In this document: positions 57,071 to 64,000 of the stretch, piece by piece | How positions within the stretch are numbered: position 1 is the stretch's first letter | Layout: each line of letters opens with the position of its first letter | Assembly (NCBI GenBank): GCA_013396755.1 | Contig: VWZF01003703.1 | Span: forward strand, 1,206,381 to 1,270,380 | Source: Sclerurus mexicanus | Taxonomy: Eukaryota > Chordata > Aves > Passeriformes > Furnariidae | Reading direction: 5' to 3' | Length of the DNA stretch: 64,000 nucleotides | Notes under the pieces: generated by a model | The model's database searches: none | Seen by the model: only the letters and a program-made list of their open reading frames with translations | What the model was told of the DNA's origin: nothing | Translations under genes and position numbers: made by a program

Positions 57071-60000
57071 CGGTGTGCCCCTGGTGGTGTCCCCGGCATG
57101 GGGCTCGGCAGGGGAAANCACAGGAGCAGCAGTGCTGGAGGAGGCTGTTCTTCCTCCACGTGGAGTGGGGCACCTTGTTTTGTGCCACGGTTATTACAAT
57201 TGTTAATAAACTCCCCCAGTTTTACAAACAACACTTTTAGAAAGATCATCAAGCCCACAGTGTGTGTTTGTTTCACAGCCTTCCTTTCTGTTTATAGATA
57301 GGGCCCTGAGAGTCTGTAACTATCACCAAAATAGTGGTTTTTAATGGAAATAGAGCATTTAATTGGGAGCTGCTCTATGTGCAGGTTCGTGACTCAGCAG
57401 AGATTCCAGTTATTTGGGAGAGCTATTATTTATTATCCAGTTATTTGGAATAACTCACCCTCTTTTCCTGGTCCTTCAACAAGCTCCCCCCCTTTAGCCA
57501 TGCACTATACAGTCCCTGAGATTTTAAAAATGATTTTACTCAGGTTAAAAAAATGCCACGGCCAACCTGGAACACCACTGGCCTTTTAGAAACCTGCAGC
57601 AGCCCTTGGTGCTGTGATAACACAGCCCAAAATAGTGCCGTGAACCCACACGGCTGGTGCCAAACATCTCTGCAATGGCAAAAGCAGTTTACAGCCCACG
57701 GAGTGGACGGAAGGTTAAAGAAATCGTAATGAAAAGGAGGGCTGGGAAAAGCTGACTCAGTTCTCTAACCCTCAGGTTATCCTGAAGTGAAAATGCTGGG
57801 TTATGTGGTGTTTGCAGAAAGCAAACAGCTCTTTCCGTTCTCCTCACGTGTGCCAGAAGGGCTGGAAAAGAGGAAAAACGAGTCATGGAAGCAGCAGGTG
57901 GCACTCAGCGCCCTGGAATTTGCCCACTTGCTTTATTTCCATGCACACGCCCATCATTGCTCGGGTTTGCTTTGCTCCAGTTTTCCAGGTTACACCCTGA
58001 TATTTTAAAGGCCTGGAGAGAAGTACATTTGCTCAACTCGCCCGACCATTCTTCCCAATTCTTGACGATTTTATGTATGTATTTTGGAATTCCATGGAGT
58101 TGAGCAATGCTTGTCCCCTCCGCAGCAGGATCGGGTCGTGCTTTGTTGCCAGGACACTGCTGGAAAACATCAATCAATAACTGCTGGTTGAGTCATGGTG
58201 AGGCACCAACGAGGCTCATTCTCTTGGAACCCTTTGGCCTGGAATTGTACAATCCAGGGAAGCTCCTTCCTTAAAACCAGTTGCACGTGGGTCCTTCCAG
58301 GTGTCTCCCTGCGGACAGAGGCTCCACAGCTGAGTGATAAACCATGGGGAAAAAGGAAACACCTCGTGGAATGGGAGTTTTAGGTATCCCAAACCTCTCT
58401 TCTGGTGGTAGTGAAACCATCTCAGTGCCTAAATCCCCTGAGGATTTGACAGGCTTGGCAGGAGATGTTTCCCAGAAGAAAATTCAGAAACAGTTTCTGA
58501 GCAAAGAGCTGTAAATTACAACATGCAATTACCTTAACAGAAAAGAAAGGATTCTTTTGGGAAAATAAGAATCTGTGATGACAGAAAAATCTGATTTGCT
58601 TAAAAAAAATGGTGGATGTATGAAAACAGTGTGGCAGAAAGTTAGGCAGGAAAATATTTTGACATGAGCAGATAGCTGAAATTTTCTGCTGTCACATCAA
58701 ATAGACCAGAATAAGACAACTCAGAATATGCTTAGATCAATTTATTCATTAAATTCTAAAAATCTCCAAAGTAAAAAATTCTTTGAGAGTTGTTTGTTTG
58801 TTTGTTGGTTTGGTCTTTTATCAAATTATTCAGGAGATTGACTTCAATTCTTCACGCTGAATGCGATAAATAAACTGAGAATCTGGAATTACCTGCCATC
58901 TCAGGGATAAAAATCTGCATTATTGGCTGTGACAGGACTTTTGATGGCAAGTACCACCCCAGTACAGGTCAAGTACTGGGTCTGCAAGGATATAAAGGAG
59001 TTTTGGTGCTGAAAAACTTGGCAGTGGGATTTATCCTGGCTGGGCAAACAGTGTTTTACTCTGCCAGATGATGACTTGAAGAGGAATTCCTTAAATACTT
59101 CTGTGAAAGATTTATAGAGATCCCAGTTCTGGGCTCTAAAGTAACAGCTCAGAGGAACAAGGAGGATTATTTGAAATTGTCCCCAGAGGGCGAGTGCTTC
59201 AAACTCTTACTCACCGGTTTTGAAAGAGAAAAGAGGAACTGGGCTGCAGTTCCACCCTGCAGTTTGCAGCCCGAGGAGCTGGGTGTGAAACCGGCGTGGT
59301 TGTAAATGCTCTGGGCTACGAGTGTTTCTCTGTTTCAGGCTGACCGGTTCTTTACCTTCCACTCCCCGAATCCCTCCCTCTCCCGGTTTCAGTGGCATTT
59401 CTCGGGGCCACACTCATTTCTTATTTACTCCAGTGAAGATACAGCTGGTGCTTGGCTTAAAGTCTATGTAAAGAAAGGACTAAAATATTGTTCCTGGGTG
59501 AAAGCAAACTTTTTTTCCAATTATTCTGTCATCTAGAATGTAAAATACTCTCCTGAACTGAAAGATTTGTGGTCTTCAAACCTCATACTCAAGGTACAAT
59601 ACTTCTTGCCTTTGTTTCCTCAGTAAATCTGCATTTCAGTGAGTGTTTTATAAATTTTTCAGAAGATCTAGTGCCTAATGAAGCCCCTTTATCTTAGTTC
59701 ATGAGTTTGTGGACTTGAGGCTTCAAGTTTCCCATCACAACTCACACAAATTGTTTCACCTTCCATCAAAGCAGTGTAAGGTATTGGGAAAACAAGGGAA
59801 TAAGGAATACTCACCAGGTATTAAAATCACTTTTTCCTACAGGTTGATGTTCACCAGCTTACCTATTTGCAATAGAGGATCAATATAAATAAATACAGAA
59901 ATACAATAGTTTGATGCATTTACAAATTAAACATCAGGCTCAAAGTCATTTAAGTTCAAACCTGTTTTCCAGCATATTTAAAACTCAGCCCATTTTTCTT

Positions 60001-61088
60001 CATTAAGTCACACTGGGATTCCAGGAAAAGCACATGGAATTTGATCTGTTGGACCTTGTCAAGTCCTACTGAGCTGCAGATCAGTGGGAGCCCATTCCAT
60101 CTGCGCACAGGTTACGTGCCTTAATTAAATTGCTCTGAGAAATAGAAACTGATAAACGTGTCCAGCTACGACTGACGCTTGTAGTTAATGTCCTTTGAGT
60201 CATGGGCAGGTTCTGAGTCAGGGCAGGGCTGGACAGCTCTGTCACCGCTGGGACAGCGTGTCCTTCCCAGCCAGGACACCACTGCCAGGAGATGGGAGCA
60301 GCTGAGCCCTGAGCTGGCCAGCAGCACCTTGAGGGGGTAAAGGTTGCGTGTGTTTGCTCCAACAACTCCCATCCCGGGAGGGCCAGTCCGTGTCGGAGGG
60401 GTGGGAACAGCAGCCTTAGACTGTGGCAGCTTTGTGCCTTAACACACATGTTCATGTCTCTGAACATCCCAAAAGTGACAGGTGTGGCAGCCCCTGTCCC
60501 TTGGGACAGCCTGTTCCTGGGGGGTCTGTGACCCTTCTGGCCAGCTTTGGGAACAGGGGGAACACACAAGCCAGCCTTGATGTCATCCTCCTCACACTTT
60601 AAATCACATCTGTCCCGAGGGAGCTACTACAGGTCTGATGGTACTCCCGTCTGGAGATAAGAAAACTGGGAAAACAGCAACTGGGAGAAGATGGTGCTGA
60701 GCATGGCCCAGGTTCCCCAAACTCACAGCACAACCCCTGCTTCAGCGAGAGGCTCTTGCACCCTGTGTCATGATGACAGTGAAAGAACTGACCTGGGAAG
60801 GTGGCCCAGGAAGCACAGGTCAGGTATTACCCTGGAGAAAGTGCCAGCAGAGCCACTAAGGCAGAGGGAAGCACCGAGGGGATGGAAAAGAACAGGCTGT
60901 ATCCTGCCGGGCTCGCAGCAGGGACAGATATAGCCCTGGTTTGGGCAGGAGGACATTTGTCACTACAGGGAGAGGCCTGAATTATTTTTAGAGCTTGCAT
61001 CATTGCAGCTTTGAAGGACAGAAAAGGAAAGATGAGGCTGGCTTGGCTGGCCAGGGCTCACCCGGCTGGTGTGGCGCAGTGACCTGGG

Positions 61089-61165
61089 AGCCAAGGAGTG
61101 TGTGCCAGCATGGACAAACCATCCCTGGCAGCCAAGGAGTGTGTGCCAGCATGGAGAAAGCACCA
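61089..61165. repeat. 41-bp tandem duplication
   Basis: The block AGCCAAGGAGTGTGTGCCAG and its next few bases occur twice, 41 bases apart (61089 and 61130). It lies just upstream of the 61-bp minisatellite. Confidence 0.85.
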
Positions 61166-61398
61166 AGGGCAGTGTCTGGTTTGTCATGACTGTGACATCC
61201 TGCAAAACCCAGCATCACAGGTGCTGTCCTCATCCTGGCCCAGCAGGCACAGCCTAAGGAGCAGCATGTCCCAGCATTTCCAAGTCGGATCTGTTTAAGA
61301 AGGAATGGCTTTACCCAGGAATTTCCTAACTGTCCAGGCTGTTGGGAGCCTCTTGGAGTTTCCTGCCCACCCAGACTGTGTCAGCAGCAATGAGCCTG

Positions 61399-61823
61399 GC
61401 TGGGCTCCTGGGGATGGTGCAGCTCTGGGGTGTCTTTGGGAGCCCTGAAGAGGCTCTGTGCTGGGCTCCTGGGGATGGTGCAGCTCTGGTGTGTGTGTGG
61501 GAGCCCCAAAGAGGCTCCGTGCTGGGCTCCTGGGGATGGTGCAGCTCTGGGGTGTGTTTGGGAGCCCTGAAGAGGCTCCGTGCTGGGCTCCCTCAGATGG
61601 TGCAGCTCTGGGGTGTTTGGGAGCCCCAGAGAGGCTCCGTGCTGGGCTCCTGGGGATGGTGCAGCTCTGGGGTGTGTTTGGGAGCCCTGAAGAGGCACTG
61701 TGCTGGGCTCCTGGGGATGGTGCAGCTCTGGGGTGTGTGTGGGAGTCCCAAAGAGGCTCTGTGCTGGGCTCCTGGGGATGGTGCAGCTCTGGGGTGTGTG
61801 TGGGAGCCCCAAAGAGGCTCCGT
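61399..61823. repeat. 61-bp minisatellite, seven copies
   Basis: Units begin GCTGGGCTCCTGGGGATGGT at 61399, 61460, 61521, 61582, 61641, 61702 and 61763; one unit is 59 bp. Copies differ in GTGTGTTTGGG/GTGTGTGTGGG and CCTGAAG/CCCAAAG. It causes long overlapping false ORFs on both strands. Confidence 0.95.
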
Positions 61824-62764
61824 GCTACACCGAGGCCACAGGACCACATCCTGCCCTGAAGACAGGCTGGGGGTGGCTGTCACCTGAAACACTCATCGTC
61901 TGGTAGAGTGCAGAGCGATGCACGGTCTAGAGACCAGGGAGCGAGCCAGCCCTGCAGGTGCTTCCCCTGCGAAGGCAGAGCTGGTACAGAAATGCTGCAG
62001 CTCCCGGAAACACCCAGCAAAGCTTCCAGCACTTCAGCCATTTGCTTATTTGATTTTACTGAGCACAAGAGGAGAGTGAGGTGAGGGCAGGGGGAGCGGC
62101 ACTGACTGTGCCTGACCTTGGGCATACAGGAGGTACCAGGAAGGCTCTTGGGCTCTTCAGATATTCCCTGGAAGGGGTGTGAGGGTTATCTGAGGGGCTG
62201 CACACCCTCTCCTGCTCTGCAGCTGCGTTTTTGCAGCCACAACTTCCTGCTCTGCCAGCCTAATGAGGGGCCCTTTGTGTATAGAAGTATAAAAAGCTGC
62301 TTTTCATATTAAACAAATTATTACTGCTATAATCCAGTGTTGAAATAGCAGTTGGCAAAGCAAAGAGGGCACCGAGCAGAGAAATAGTAGAGCTGGGGGT
62401 GAGTTAGACTTGCCAGCTGGCCCCTTCTGTCCCTGTAGGATTTCCTGCAGTGGTCTGGGAGTTGTTCAAGCATTTCTTCACACCTTTGCAAGCTTGTTCC
62501 GCATTTAAAGCATTTTCAAATGTCTTCTTAACCTCAAGAGGTATTTATACTATTTTTCCTCCCTCAGAGAATGATTCAAAGCAGAAAGGTCAGGTCCGTC
62601 AGGTCCTTGCCTCTTCACCTCTGCTCCTCTGTGAGGGCCATCGCTTCTCTTACAACAGCTCTGGAATCTCCACCGAGCTCTGAGTCAGTGGCAACTCCGC
62701 ACAGAGAAACAGCACAACCTCCGCAAGGTTGTGTATTGCGCTGACGAAAGAAAGAGGGTCAGTT

Positions 62765-62985
62765 CAGACGGGATATTGGGAAGAAACCTTCCCTGGGAGG
62801 GTGGGCAGGCCCTGGCACAGGGTGCCCAGAGAAGCTGTGGCTGCCCCTGGATCCCTGGGAGTGTCCAAGGCCAGGTTGGACGGGGCTTGGAGCAACCTGG
62901 GCTGGTGGGAGGTGTCCCTGACCATGGCAGGGGTGGCACTGGGTGGGCTTTAAGGTCCCTCCCACCCAAACCCTTCCATATGGAA
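62765..62985 (+). mobile_element. CR1 LINE 3' fragment
   Basis: GGGATATTGGGAAGAAACCT through GAGTGTCCAAGGCCAGGTTG to CCCACCCAAACCCTTCCATA. Confidence 0.93.
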
Positions 62986-64000
62986 GCTCATATTGTATCT
63001 CAGGATCCAAGAATGTGAAAGAGCTTTTAATATTCTATCTTGCTAATGTTGTTTTGACAAGCTTCACTATACTTTGGGTTAACTATAAGCAGAAAAGTAA
63101 TTCCTTTAACAAATCACCAGTGGTTTTATTTATGTAAGACAACTGCATTTGTGGGCTGTTTTAAGTGGTTGTTTGCCATCTAGTGGGTTGATGGGACTTT
63201 GCAGAAAAACATCAGGATGGTTATTTTTGTGTCACCCCATCAGTCACAGGCAAGAAGGGACTCTGAGACACCCATGAGCACAGGGAGAGGAGATCAAAGT
63301 GAGAATACATGGGCAATATTTTCCTTCCTGATAGAATCAACAGCAATATTAAACACCCCAGATATCGTACTGACAGCCCACGAGCCATTTGCAAGCCAAA
63401 GAAACTGGTAATTTGAATTAACTGGTTCTAGGTCTCATCAATAAGCTCTGTCCCCATAGCACCGAGAGAGAACTGGTATTTAAACATATACAGGGTGTGC
63501 ACTGCCAGGGTGTACTGCTGTGTAAATAGAGACTGGGATAGCAGTATCCCAGAGTATTTTCAGTACTGGTTAGTTAAGGGAGTTACAGAAGGGAATACAA
63601 TTAATAAAAAGCCCCTTCCTGTTACTGGGTCGTTTAGGAGGATGTGGGAACACATTTTGTCCAATGATCGACAGAATTAGGGATTTCTATCTTTATGGAC
63701 AAGGTTCCCCCACACTGTACAATACCACACGTTAGAGCAAGGCTCTTCTTTAATATAGTTCTCATTTTGGTCAACATTATTGAATAATTCTTATTTTGGA
63801 ACTATTTCGCCGCCGATGGAGCAGTCTCTGCAAAGCCCATTCCCGGACTCCAGGTGAAAGGAATCCTTTGCAATAAATTACTGAACAGTCTGTTTTACAG
63901 GGCCCCTTTCCCAGCAGGAGGCAGCACTTTACTACGTAACAACCCAAAACTTCACAGCGTTTGTGTTTGACCTCAGGTAAAACTACATTTGGAAGTGAGC

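Larger units (their letters stand above)
57071..64000. other. Intergenic region upstream of CCNL1
   Basis: Contains a single N at 57118, a GTTT run near 58795, the 41-bp duplication, the 61-bp minisatellite and one CR1 copy. None of the open frames resembles a known protein or has supporting splice structure. Confidence 0.7.

Noticed and set aside
56305..57276. 323-codon minus-strand ORF upstream of CCNL1 exon 2
   Set aside because: Arg/Pro/Gly/Ala-rich translation of a CpG-rich region and simple repeat; it lacks the conserved cyclin L N-terminal sequence, so it is not exon 1.
57080..57300. Possible CCNL1 exon 1 around the N at 57118
   Set aside because: No frame on the minus strand gives cyclin L-like residues, and the sequence is AT-rich on one side.
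61295..61892. Overlapping ORFs of 130-185 codons on both strands
   Set aside because: Produced by the 61-bp minisatellite; the peptides are repeats of one 20-residue unit with no gene structure.

Overview
This is a window of vertebrate nuclear DNA, almost certainly from a bird. The genes are spliced (short exons with GT/AG borders and introns up to about 11 kb). The only abundant interspersed repeat is the 3' end of CR1 LINEs, in more than 20 5'-truncated copies on both strands, many ending in the ATTCTGTGAT-type tail. I cannot name the species.

Two protein-coding genes are supported, in convergent (tail-to-tail) order. LEKR1 lies on the + strand from 1494 to at least 33825. Eleven exons join with perfect phase into about 552 codons of glutamate-, leucine- and lysine-rich coiled coil. 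The start codon is present, but the 3' end was not identified and may lie in or beyond a 319-base N gap. CCNL1 (cyclin L1) lies on the - strand from 56204 down to 44444. Ten exons carry most of the tandem cyclin boxes and the C-terminal arginine/serine domain, and a polyadenylation signal sits at 44053-44058. The same convergent LEKR1/CCNL1 pair is known from human 3q25, where the interval between them is associated with birth weight.

Layout: 1-1480, G-rich minisatellites directly in front of the LEKR1 start codon; 1494-33825, LEKR1 exons and introns with many CR1 copies and 27-bp and 31-bp minisatellites; 34544-34996, a 39-bp minisatellite running into the N gap; 34997-44035, the interval between the two gene tails, with CR1 copies and no recognised gene; 44036-56204, CCNL1, including a 6-kb intron free of recognisable repeats; about 56400-57070, a CpG-rich promoter region; 57100-64000, intergenic sequence with a 61-bp minisatellite and one CR1 copy.

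The main oddities are assembly or structural ones. CCNL1 exon 1 (about 100 residues) is absent next to a single N at 56227. CCNL1 exon 5 loses about five codons and its acceptor at a single N at 49254. The large gap interrupts a tandem repeat. The best candidate for new biology is a pair of phase-compatible exons at 21817-21920 and 22400-22480 that would give LEKR1 an alternative short C-terminus. I see no prokaryotic, viral, CRISPR or otherwise novel system, and no rRNA or tRNA gene.
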